From: Endozoicomonadaceae bacterium
Lineage (GTDB): Bacteria > Pseudomonadota > Gammaproteobacteria > Pseudomonadales > Endozoicomonadaceae
Assembly (NCBI GenBank): GCA_015163815.1
Contig: JAAOIJ010000041.1
Span: forward strand, 1 to 5,090
Direction: 5' to 3'
DNA length: 5,090 nt
Made by a program: the position numbers and the translations under genes. Positions 1-5,090 of the stretch are shown piece by piece; positions within the stretch are counted from its first letter, which is position 1; every line of letters begins with the position of its first letter. The notes beneath the pieces are model-generated. The model saw only the letters and a list, made by a program, of their open reading frames with translations, was not told where the DNA came from and searched no databases.

Positions 1-47
1 AGTGCGACACGTTAAGATTTTTATAAGGTTTTATACAGTATGTGTCC

Positions 48-238
48 TCACATGATAAAACATAAAACAGATGACAGATAGTATTGATGCTCGTAGAATT
101 CAATGCTATTTTGGATATGAATTTCCATAATATAGCAGATATAACATGTCGATCATTTTTCCATCGATGACATTGATTTTTTTTCATAATGATTTGTATT
201 CTTTCCCAAAGAATATCAGTTAAAAAATCTCTAATCAT
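48..238 (-). pseudogene. Truncated IS5-family transposase, N-terminal remnant
   Basis: Starting at the ATG complementary to 236-238, the minus strand encodes MIRDFLTDILWERIQIIMKK, then the HRWKNDR and ISAILWK motifs. This is the N-terminal DUF4096-type segment of IS5-family transposases. It parallels the copy at 4912 (WERIQ here, WKTLQ there; NDRH here, NDRN there). After residue 39 the similarity ends at the deletion junction near 120, where the family's TGSPWRD motif should follow. The frame then stays open through unrelated residues to the window edge. The alternative frame past the junction ends at a TGA at 50-48 and may be the true transposase C-terminus. The whole DDE catalytic domain is missing, so no active transposase can be made. 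Confidence 0.75.
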
Positions 239-330
239 AAGTTACTACTCTTTTTTAAAAAAAGAGTGTCGTGTATTTTAAAATAAAAAGCAATCTATAA
301 ATGATTTTCAGATTGAGGACACGCCCTAGT
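120..330 (-). repeat. Left arm of inverted repeat shared with 4819-5030
   Basis: The reverse complement of this block matches 4819-5030 from ACTAGGG through TATGGAAATT. The differences are one indel in the T tract, one transition in the leader and six substitutions in the coding part. The two arms are about 4.5 kb apart and bracket htpG. Confidence 0.9.
247..267. repeat. Near-perfect palindrome in IS leader (left copy)
   Basis: ACTC, six T, seven A, GAGT: a 21-bp palindrome with one base missing compared with the perfect 22-bp version at 4882-4903. It lies between the terminal repeat and the transposase start codon. It may form a hairpin that shields the transposase from outside transcription, as is known for several IS families, but that role is inference here. 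Confidence 0.7.
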
Positions 331-713
331 TAAGCTATCATGAAAAAACAATTTAAACGACTTAGTAACAGTGATTGGTATGAAAAAAATCAGGCACAAA
401 AAAAGCCATGCTATCCAAGCAAGCATCATAAATAATGCCCGGGTTCACATAAAATAGCATTCATTTCATCTGCAATTTTTACCTTTCAGTCTATTCTGTT
501 GTCGTTTTCCTTCTGTTTTCATATAACCCATGTGTTGTTCAATTGCACTACATTTTGATTTAAGGCAGGGTTTCTGTCTTTGCGATGTACTGATGTCAAC
601 ACATCACAAAATACTATGTTAAGTCCTTTGTTATCTCTATCAACAAAAGCCTGTTTGATTTGGCTAGGTATTATTTCATTGATATTTCACACGATTGTGT
701 TGATCCTGAAAAA
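327..713 (-). pseudogene. IS5-family transposase relic, C-terminal part
   Basis: Read on the minus strand across several frameshifts, the pieces line up with the C-terminal half of DDE transposases of the IS5 group. From high to low coordinate they are: FQDQHN (HTL region); NEIIPSQIKQAFVDRDNKG (the YVDRGYKG-type strand of the catalytic core); TSQRQKPCLKSKCSAIEQHM with GYMKTEGK (the RRSAIEPVIGHMK block holding the last catalytic Glu, here SAIEQ); NRLKGK; ADEMNAILCEPGHYL (family NAILxAxGHNLR); and a hydrophobic tail starting MLAWIAWLFL. Frame changes fall near 600, near 470 and near 435. There is no start and no N-terminal half. The tail has no stop before the element at 42-326, which inserted at or near its 3' end. 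The residues and C-terminal tail differ from the relic at 3319-4220, so it comes from a different element. The match to the family is by motif recall only. Confidence 0.8.
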
Positions 714-1014
714 CAATAAATGTTATATCATGCAATGTATTATATATTAATTGATAGTATCATATTGATTGGTTTTTAAAGGGCGACTATCTAGATTGAT
801 TACTATTTTTTTTAACAGTCATCATATATTTTTTTTATTACAATGCTTCAGAGTAATAGGTATTATGCCAATCTATCTTGTGTAATAGCTGCATTGTAGC
901 TTTTTACATTGAATGCTTTTGATTGATCGATGCGCTATGATTGCATTATCATAATGATACAATACCCAATCCTTATCTGTCATTTGCTAAACAACGCTGA
1001 TTATTTTAAATGTT
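714..1014. other. AT-rich region with no recognisable gene
   Basis: No frame of useful length or recognisable motif was found on either strand. The stretch is rich in short A/T runs and contains a small hairpin, TATCAT-A-ATGATA, near 947-959. It may be further eroded transposon DNA upstream of the relic at 327-713, but I could not extend that relic convincingly past about 713. Confidence 0.5.
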
Positions 1015-1051
1015 TAAATAACTAGTATTATCAGTTATTTAGTGGTTTTTT
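1015..1051 (+). terminator. Terminator-like hairpin upstream of htpG
   Basis: A perfect 9-bp stem, TAAATAACT (1015-1023) and AGTTATTTA (1033-1041), with a 9-base loop is followed by GTGG and six T (1046-1051). The shape fits an intrinsic terminator, but the stem is AT-rich and weak and no intact gene lies upstream. It may insulate htpG from read-through, or it may be a chance hairpin in AT-rich DNA. Confidence 0.35.
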
Positions 1052-1085
1052 ATGTCATTGTATTGTCTCATATTATAGATTTTGC

Positions 1086-1112
1086 CTTGAAAAAAACAGA
1101 ATCGTCCTCACT
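1086..1112 (+). promoter_or_regulatory. Probable heat-shock (sigma-32) promoter of htpG
   Basis: CTTGAA (1086-1091), preceded by GC and followed by A residues, matches the -35 element of sigma-32 promoters. After a 14-base gap, CCTCACT (1106-1112) partly matches the CCCCATNT -10 element. htpG is a classical sigma-32 gene in enterobacteria. Transcription would start near 1118-1122, leaving a leader of about 50 bases. It would also place the upstream ATG at 1115 at or before the transcript start, which supports initiation at 1172. Confidence 0.6.
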
Positions 1113-1158
1113 GTATGAAGGTAAGCATTTTTTTACTATATATTTATACAAACGATAA

Positions 1159-1165
1159 GAAGGGG
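1159..1165 (+). promoter_or_regulatory. Ribosome binding site of htpG
   Basis: GAAGGGG lies six bases before the ATG at 1172. It is a strong purine-rich site in otherwise AT-rich DNA. No comparable site precedes the in-frame ATG at 1115, so this site decides the start. Confidence 0.75.
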
Positions 1166-1171
1166 TTGATT

Positions 1172-3103
1172 ATGTCAAAAAAAACTGAAACTGAAACAGA
1201 AACATTAGGCTTTCAAACAGAGGTGAAACAATTACTGAATTTAATGATTCATTCTCTGTATTCTAATCCTGAGATATTTTTAAGAGAACTCATTTCAAAT
1301 GCAAGTGATGCAGCTGATAAGCTTCGTTTTTCTTCTTTAACGAATAAAGCATTATTAGAAGATGATCCTGATTTAAATATTCATATTATTTTGGATAAAA
1401 ACAATAATCAACTGACCATTGAAGATAATGGTATTGGGATGACACGAGAAGAAGTGATTGATAATTTAGGCACTATTGCAAAATCTGGTACAAGTGAATT
1501 TCTAAAAAAAATGACAGGCGATCAAAAAAAAGATACGCATTTAATTGGTCAATTTGGTGTTGGTTTTTATTCTTCATTTATTGTTGCAAACAAAGTTGTT
1601 GTAGAAACTCGCAAAGCAGGTGAAAAATCAGGTGTATATTGGTCCTCTGCAGGAGAAGGTGAATTTGATATTAAAGCCATTGATAAAAAGTCACGCGGTA
1701 CAAAAATTATATTATTTTTAAAATCAGACCAAAAATCATTTACTGAAGATTGGAAAGTTCGCTCTATTGTCAAAAAATACTCCGATCATATTTCATTACC
1801 TGTGAAAATGATGAAAGTAAATGACGTATCAGATGAATCGTCGGATGGTGATGATGACGAAAAATCGGTTAAAAAAGAACAAGTGATTGAATGGGAAACT
1901 GTTAATACAGCAACAGCTCTTTGGACCCGTTCTAGAAAAGAAATTGATAGTAAAGAATATATTGAATTTTATAAACACATTAGTAATGATTTTAATGAAC
2001 CATTAAAATGGTCTCATAATCAAGTGGAAGGCAAATTAGATTATACGAGTTTATTATATATTCCTTCTAAAGTGTCGTTTGATTTATATAATAGAGATAC
2101 ACCACGTGGATTAAAGTTATATGTTCAACGTGTCTACATTATGGATAATGCAGAAGAATTTCTTCCATTGTATTTGCGATTTGTGAAAGGTGTTTTAGAC
2201 TCTCAAACATTACCTTTAAATGTATCTCGTGAATTATTACAAAAAGATAGTCAAACAGAAAATATTAAAGCTTCTTTAGTGAAACGCGTTTTAAATATGC
2301 TGTCTAAGCTATCAAAAAATGAACCTGATGAATACCAAAAATTTTGGGATACTTTTGGCGATGTATTGAAAGAAGGACCTGCTGAAGATTATTCAAATAA
2401 AGAAGCAGTTGCTGAATTATTACGATTTACATCAACTCAAAGTCAAAATGACAAACAAAATATTTCCTTAGCAAATTATATCAGTCGCATGCAAAGCGAG
2501 CAAAAATCAATTTATTATTTATGTGCTAGTAATTATGAGGCTGCAAAAAGCAGCCCACATTTAGAAGTTTTTCGTAAGAAAAATATTGAAGTGTTATTAT
2601 TAACAAGTCGTATAGATGAATGGTTAATGACGAATTTAACAGAGTTTAAAGACAAGAAATTTCAAGATATTAGTCACTCTGAATTAGATTTAGGTGATTT
2701 AAGTAGCGAGAAAGATAAAAAAGAAGTTGAATCCTTGAATAAAGAAAAAGAATCTTTTTTAAAGCGTATTGAAACAGCTTTAAAAAATGAAATTGCTTCT
2801 GTGCGTGTCACAGATCGTTTGATTGATTCGCCTGTTTGCTTGGTTGCAAGTGAGCATGAATTAGGAGAGCAAATGCGTCAAATGATGAAATCTATGGGAC
2901 AAGACATGCCAGAAACAAAATCAATCATGGAAATTAATTTATCTCACCTGATTGTTAAAAAGTTGGAATCTATTGATAATCAAGCTAAATTTGATAAGTT
3001 AGCCTTAACATTATTTGAACAGGCACAACTTTCAAGTGGTAAACAATTGAGTAATCCGAGTGATTACGTGAAACGTGTGAATGAATTATTAATGGAAAGA
3101 TAA
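1172..3103 (+). CDS. htpG: Molecular chaperone HtpG (bacterial Hsp90)
   Basis: Cytosolic ATP-dependent homodimeric chaperone that remodels client proteins, typically with DnaK. The product is 643 residues, close to the 624 of E. coli HtpG. The GHKL ATPase domain (about 1-225) carries the expected motifs: IFLRELISNASDAADKLR (35-52) with catalytic-type Glu39 and Mg-binding-type Asn43, DNGIGM (85-90), GTIAKSGT (100-107) and the lid/glycine motif GQFGVGFYS (126-134). A short acidic linker (about 217-236, rich in D, E and S) leads to the middle domain, where LPLNVSRELLQ (347-357) holds the conserved ATP-contacting Arg353. SSPHLE (460-465) and RIDEW are family hallmarks. The dimerisation domain begins near 530, and there is no eukaryotic MEEVD tail. 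I chose the start at 1172 from the ribosome binding site; an ATG at 1115 in the same frame would add 19 unconserved residues. Residues 5-11 are a TETETET run. The gene ends in tandem TAA TAA, appears monocistronic, and shows no frameshift or missing motif. Confidence 0.97.
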   Translation: MSKKTETETETLGFQTEVKQLLNLMIHSLYSNPEIFLRELISNASDAADKLRFSSLTNKALLEDDPDLNIHIILDKNNNQLTIEDNGIGMTREEVIDNLGTIAKSGTSEFLKKMTGDQKKDTHLIGQFGVGFYSSFIVANKVVVETRKAGEKSGVYWSSAGEGEFDIKAIDKKSRGTKIILFLKSDQKSFTEDWKVRSIVKKYSDHISLPVKMMKVNDVSDESSDGDDDEKSVKKEQVIEWETVNTATALWTRSRKEIDSKEYIEFYKHISNDFNEPLKWSHNQVEGKLDYTSLLYIPSKVSFDLYNRDTPRGLKLYVQRVYIMDNAEEFLPLYLRFVKGVLDSQTLPLNVSRELLQKDSQTENIKASLVKRVLNMLSKLSKNEPDEYQKFWDTFGDVLKEGPAEDYSNKEAVAELLRFTSTQSQNDKQNISLANYISRMQSEQKSIYYLCASNYEAAKSSPHLEVFRKKNIEVLLLTSRIDEWLMTNLTEFKDKKFQDISHSELDLGDLSSEKDKKEVESLNKEKESFLKRIETALKNEIASVRVTDRLIDSPVCLVASEHELGEQMRQMMKSMGQDMPETKSIMEINLSHLIVKKLESIDNQAKFDKLALTLFEQAQLSSGKQLSNPSDYVKRVNELLMER

Positions 3104-3115
3104 TAACAGTGAACT

Positions 3116-3144
3116 CAGTTGTTTTCTATATCAGAAAACAACTG
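3116..3144 (+). terminator. Perfect hairpin just after htpG
   Basis: CAGTTGTTTTCT (3116-3127) and AGAAAACAACTG (3133-3144) form a perfect 12-bp stem with a 5-base loop (ATATC), starting ten bases after the second stop codon. The position suggests transcript termination or 3'-end protection of htpG mRNA. No T tract follows (the next bases are CAAGACATC), so it is not a textbook intrinsic terminator. Confidence 0.6.
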
Positions 3145-3307
3145 CAAGACATCATCATCACTTCTTGAATACAGATTGAATCGATTTTGAAGCAATCTAT
3201 CTATCTTAATAGAGGATAAACAATATAAAAAAGATTATTTTGACTGTTTGTAAAAAATGATTTTAAGCTAGGAATAGGTATAAAAAAATCAGGTTCGAGA
3301 CCAACCC

Positions 3308-3339
3308 AGGTCTGTTCACTAAAAGATAGAGACAGACCT
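3308..3339. repeat. 8-bp inverted repeat near the 3' end of a transposase relic
   Basis: AGGTCTGT (3308-3315) and ACAGACCT (3332-3339) are exact inverses with a 16-base loop. The repeat spans the proposed stop codon of the minus-strand relic (3319-3321) and may be a remnant of that element's end structure. No function can be assigned. The rest of 3145-3318 shows no gene. Confidence 0.4.
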
Positions 3340-3357
3340 AAGACTTAAACAGTCGCA

Positions 3358-3363
3358 TAGATT
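3358..3363. repeat. Target-site duplication, left copy (TAGATT)
   Basis: The hexamer lies directly outside the left terminal repeat of the 138-bp element and is repeated at 3502-3507. In the transposase relic it reads AATCTA on the minus strand, part of the GHNL codons. Confidence 0.7.
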
Positions 3364-3501
3364 GAGACCTTTGTAATAAGACAACAAAGACTCCTGATAT
3401 GATCTTTTTTATTAACATAGTTTAAAAAATGAAGTAATTTATGTATTGTTTAAATAAAAAAACACATAAATTATTCATTGAACTGCTTATTGCAAAGGTC
3501 T
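3364..3501. mobile_element. 138-bp MITE-like element with terminal inverted repeats
   Basis: The ends carry a 16-bp inverted repeat with one mismatch: AGACCTTTGTAATAAG (3365-3380) against the inverse of CTTATTGCAAAGGTCT (3486-3501). Identical TAGATT hexamers abut both ends (3358-3363 and 3502-3507), as expected of a target-site duplication. The interior has no coding capacity. It holds a long imperfect palindrome: 3428-3444 pairs with 3464-3479, 16 bp with one bulged base. Removing the element and one hexamer rejoins the minus-strand transposase reading GHNL and CDCLSL in frame, which independently supports an insertion event. The GAGACCTTTG-type end resembles ends I associate with IS5-group elements, so a related transposase may have moved it. 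No such transposase is intact in the window. Confidence 0.8.
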
Positions 3502-3507
3502 TAGATT
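3502..3507. repeat. Target-site duplication, right copy (TAGATT)
   Basis: The hexamer lies directly outside the right terminal repeat of the 138-bp element and is identical to 3358-3363. Confidence 0.7.
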
Positions 3508-4220
3508 ATGTCCGATTTCGAATAAAATAGCTTGGAAGGTGATCAGATAGTCCTTTTAACCTATTTCTGCGTAGTTTGTTTCAAATTGCATCTGCCTAAT
3601 ATGCACTGCTATGATGCTTCATCGCTTCAGTTTTTTTTTAAACTGCTGTCATTTCTGTTGTTTTCTGCAATAAATATTGGAAGTATTTATTTTATAATTT
3701 CGATAGCCTCGACATGTAAAAATTGGATTTAATCGCTCATTTTATTCTATATTCTTCTACAATATCTTGTAATGTATGCTCACCATCAAAAGATCCTGTA
3801 TGCGACATAACTTGTACAGATAATGCTTTTTGATGCATTCAGCAATTAATGCTTAGTTTTCAACTTCATAAAGCTTGTCTGTTTTTCCTTTTGCAATATA
3901 ATGTATTTCGGTTGATATAAACGCTATCATGTTTGCTTATCTTTTTTGATTGATTAACTCAATAATGTACTCAAGCATCTTTTTTTTGAAATGCATACTC
4001 CTTTTTGTATTGTTTATTTTTCTTTTAATATTTATAAGTAGTTGATTTGAATCATTTTTAAATTTTTTATGAACATGCTGTATGCATGTATATTGATGTG
4101 ATTGTTCAATTGCTATTTTGGAATTTTAAAAATGAGGCATGTGTTGATATATAAGCTAAAAAAGGATAACTCTGATCAATGGATGTAGTTTGCTTTTTTT
4201 ATCATGCCAGTGGAATCATA

Positions 4221-4732
4221 TTACCGAGTATGACTCATGCATGAATAGGCGTTATAAGATGTAGAAAAATATTAATAAAAAGGTCTTGTTATCCAGTTTA
4301 TGTATTTTCTCTCTGATTCTCTATTAAAAATAATGTATAACTGAGAAGTATTATACTATAAAATGACGACTATTATATTGATTTTTATAATATTTATTAT
4401 TTAAAATTGGGATTTTTAATTCATGATAATAATTTTCTAAGAAGATGAAACTTAATTTGTATAAAAACTGTCTAGAATAATGAAGATTTCATACGTAGAG
4501 AGACAGAATGAAGAGAGTGAACATTGATATGATCTATCTTGATATTTTATCAAGGATGCGTATTGATATGTTTTACAAAAGGCATTTCATTATCTTTTGA
4601 TATGACGACCATACAGTATGATTTATTTTGAGTGCTATTTTTTTATCTTATTATACTTGGCAACATAATGCTGTGCTAAATGTTAAAAATACTGATAGAT
4701 TAATCACTGATAAATACACATGAAAAGAAGAA
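4221..4732. other. AT-rich region with no recognisable gene
   Basis: No convincing reading frame or motif was found on either strand. The missing N-terminal half of the transposase relic at 3319-4220 would be expected here, but I could not recognise the usual N-terminal motifs, so it is either too eroded or deleted. A small hairpin (CTTGATA, TTT, TATCAAG) lies at 4538-4554. Confidence 0.5.
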
Positions 4733-4894
4733 ATGAATATGGCTTATAGTATACAAACTAATCCTAGTATGCCTATATCAAAACAGTATTCACATGAAGA
4801 ACTCCCTGATATAAAAAGACTAGGGCGTGTCCTCAATCTGAAAATCATTTATAGATTGCTTTTTATTTTAAAATACACGACACTCTTTTTTTAA
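4733..4894 (+). pseudogene. 5' end of an unidentified gene, cut by IS insertion
   Basis: An open frame begins ATGAATATG (4733 or 4739), with AAGAAG eight bases before the second ATG. It reads MNMAYSIQTNPSMPISKQYS then HEELPDIKR up to 4819. At CTAG (4820-4823) it enters the IS end, and the frame continues through IS leader sequence (GRVLNLKIIYRLLFILKYTT) to a TAA at 4892-4894, inside the 22-bp palindrome. The first 29 residues have a normal soluble composition and probably belonged to a host gene whose remainder lies beyond the IS, outside the window. I do not recognise the protein. A 53-residue hybrid could be translated but is unlikely to be functional. Confidence 0.5.
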
Positions 4895-5030
4895 AAAAAG
4901 AGTAATAACTTATGATTAGAGATTTTTTAACTGATATTCTTTGGAAAACATTACAAATAATTATGAAAAAAAATCAATGTCATCGATGGAAAAATGATCG
5001 CAATGTTATATCTGCTATATTATGGAAATT
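4819..5030 (+). repeat. Right arm of inverted repeat shared with 120-330
   Basis: This is the same sequence as the reverse complement of 120-330, at about 96% identity. Its outer part contains the IS terminal repeat, the leader palindrome and the first 39 transposase codons. Confidence 0.9.
4882..4903. repeat. Perfect 22-bp palindrome in IS leader
   Basis: ACTC followed by seven T, then seven A followed by GAGT: an exact two-fold symmetric sequence without a spacer, eight bases before the transposase ATG. It could form a hairpin in RNA entering from outside and limit read-through or translation of the transposase. It also supplies the stop codon of the hybrid frame from 4733. Confidence 0.85.
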
Positions 5031-5090
5031 ATATACAGGCTCTCCTTGGAGAGATATTCCCTCTAAGTTTTGCCCTTGGAAAACAGCTTA
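4912..5090 (+). CDS. IS5-family transposase, N-terminal part (runs off window)
   Basis: The first 59 residues are visible: MIRDFLTDILWKTLQIIMKK, then HRWKNDRNVISAILWKLYTG and SPWRDIPSKFCPWKTA. The pattern [ND]R.V..AILW.L.TG.PWRD.P..F.PWKT is the signature of the DUF4096-type N-terminal domain of IS5-family (IS427/IS1031-like) DDE transposases, usually a DNA-binding region that precedes the catalytic domain. The family as a whole cuts and re-joins IS ends at short TA-containing targets. The ATG at 4912 is the first in frame after the leader, and the homologous position is kept in the left copy. No strong Shine-Dalgarno precedes it, consistent with low expression, although GAGT of the palindrome lies nine bases upstream. 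Some relatives make the full protein by frameshifting between two frames; the fused part is not visible here. Confidence 0.85.
   Translation, partial: MIRDFLTDILWKTLQIIMKKNQCHRWKNDRNVISAILWKLYTGSPWRDIPSKFCPWKTA

Larger units (their letters stand above)
42..326 (-). mobile_element. Internally deleted IS5-family element (MITE-like)
   Basis: The block starts with GTGTCCTCA (42-50) and ends with its exact inverse TGAGGACAC (314-322), extended on the inner side to the tip GGGC (minus strand, 323-326). Positions 120-330 match, inverted, the left end of the IS at 4819-5030 with about eight differences. The match stops abruptly at 120. The remaining 70 bases up to the outer terminal repeat resemble the 3' end of such an element, with a stop codon (TGA, 50-48) inside the terminal repeat. 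The simplest reading is an IS that lost most of its transposase but kept both ends, about 285 bp in all. The inner flank is CTAG. The outer flank is AGTA, so a clean target duplication is not evident. It could be moved in trans by a full-length relative, which is inference. Confidence 0.72.
3319..4220 (-). pseudogene. IS5-family transposase relic split by a MITE-like insertion
   Basis: Minus-strand pieces follow the order of IS5-group DDE transposases. They are: YDSTGMIKK (near 4200-4220, like the VDTTVQEK strand with the first catalytic Asp); KIAIEQSHQYTCIQHVHKKF (4062-4121); MLEYIIELINQKR then stop (about 3939-3978); EIHYIAKGKTDKLYEVEN (family HAPEVxxIxKGKAHKxYEFGxK); and MHQKALSVQVMSHTGSFDGE followed by HTLQDIVEEYRIK (3740-3838, the GNPYDGHTL block holding the second catalytic Asp). 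Further on come NFYMSR (like YVDRG), IAENNRN, KKKLKR at an A9 frameshift, RNRLKG (about 3551-3568) and AILFEIGHNL (about 3502-3532). The reading resumes beyond the inserted element 3364-3501 as CDCLSLRSVSIF and a stop at 3319-3321. Several stops and frameshifts make it non-functional. A clear N-terminal domain was not found upstream of 4220. Family assignment is by motif recall; the order and spacing make it likely. Confidence 0.8.
4823..5090 (+). mobile_element. IS5-family insertion sequence, left end, runs off window
   Basis: The element begins GGGCGTGTCCTCA (4823-4835) next to the CTAG/TA motif that IS5-family elements often target. A leader of about 90 bases with a perfect palindrome precedes the transposase start at 4912. 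The transposase frame is open to the last base. The right end lies outside, so completeness and target duplication cannot be judged. The other copy, at 42-326, has the same CTAG next to its matching end. Confidence 0.85.

Noticed and set aside
340..435. Plus-strand small frame beginning MKKQFKRLSNSDWYE
   Set aside because: It is antisense to the hydrophobic tail of the transposase relic at 327-713 and has no clear ribosome binding site.
1115..1171. In-frame upstream ATG that would add 19 residues to HtpG
   Set aside because: It has no ribosome binding site, the added residues are unlike the family, and it overlaps the expected transcript start. ATG 1172 has a strong site six bases upstream.
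1567..1773. Minus-strand open frame of 68 codons
   Set aside because: It lies wholly inside htpG, antisense to conserved ATPase-domain codons, and has no start signals or motifs.
3297..3302. GAGACC as a possible end of the relic's own IS
   Set aside because: Only six bases match the GAGACCTTTG end; the following AACCC does not fit, so this may be chance.
3290..3306. GGTTCGAGACC resembling a tRNA T-arm
   Set aside because: The flanking bases do not form a five-pair T stem and no acceptor, anticodon or D arms can be folded around it.
3532..3732. Plus-strand open frame of 66 codons with hydrophobic residues
   Set aside because: It is antisense to the transposase relic (RNRLKG, KKKLKR, NFYMSR pieces). 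The hydrophobicity reflects reversed Lys-rich codons.
4279..4288. AAAGGTCTTG resembling the right end of the 138-bp element
   Set aside because: Similarity fades after about eight bases, and its position would be inside the expected transposase coding region.
1..5090. CRISPR arrays, defence or toxin-antitoxin systems
   Set aside because: No regularly spaced direct repeats and no recognisable cas, toxin, nuclease or methylase motifs were seen on either strand.

Overview
The window looks like a decaying, insertion-sequence-rich stretch of an AT-rich gammaproteobacterial chromosome. By eye it is roughly two-thirds A+T. The one intact gene, htpG, encodes a proteobacterial-type HtpG. The low coding density, broken transposases and small nested elements suggest a host-associated or genome-eroding bacterium. 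An intracellular gammaproteobacterium of the Legionellales or Piscirickettsia kind would fit, but this is inference and the species cannot be named from the sequence.

Layout. (1) Positions 42-326 hold an internally deleted IS5-family element, with its transposase remnant on the minus strand. (2) Positions 327-713 hold the frameshifted C-terminal part of a different IS5-family transposase, also on the minus strand. (3) Positions 714-1085 have no gene, only a terminator-like hairpin at 1015-1051. (4) A sigma-32-like promoter (1086-1112) and a good ribosome binding site lead into htpG (1172-3103), which is followed by a 12-bp perfect hairpin. (5) Positions 3319-4220 hold a second IS5-family transposase relic on the minus strand. 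It is interrupted by a 138-bp MITE-like element (3364-3501) flanked by a 6-bp direct repeat. (6) Positions 4221-4732 hold nothing recognisable. (7) A short coding start at 4733 is cut by a further IS5-family element (from about 4823), whose transposase begins at 4912 and runs off the window.

The IS ends at the two edges are about 96% identical over about 211 bp and lie in inverted orientation, with their left ends facing inward. htpG and the transposon graveyard around it are therefore bracketed by an inverted repeat that could support inversion. htpG is the only gene with an intact reading frame and recognisable control signals. The rest is mobile DNA in several layers of age: old transposase relics, a MITE nested in one of them, and a younger IS group at both edges. 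I found no defence, secretion or CRISPR system. The most novel content is the small non-autonomous elements and the nesting order.
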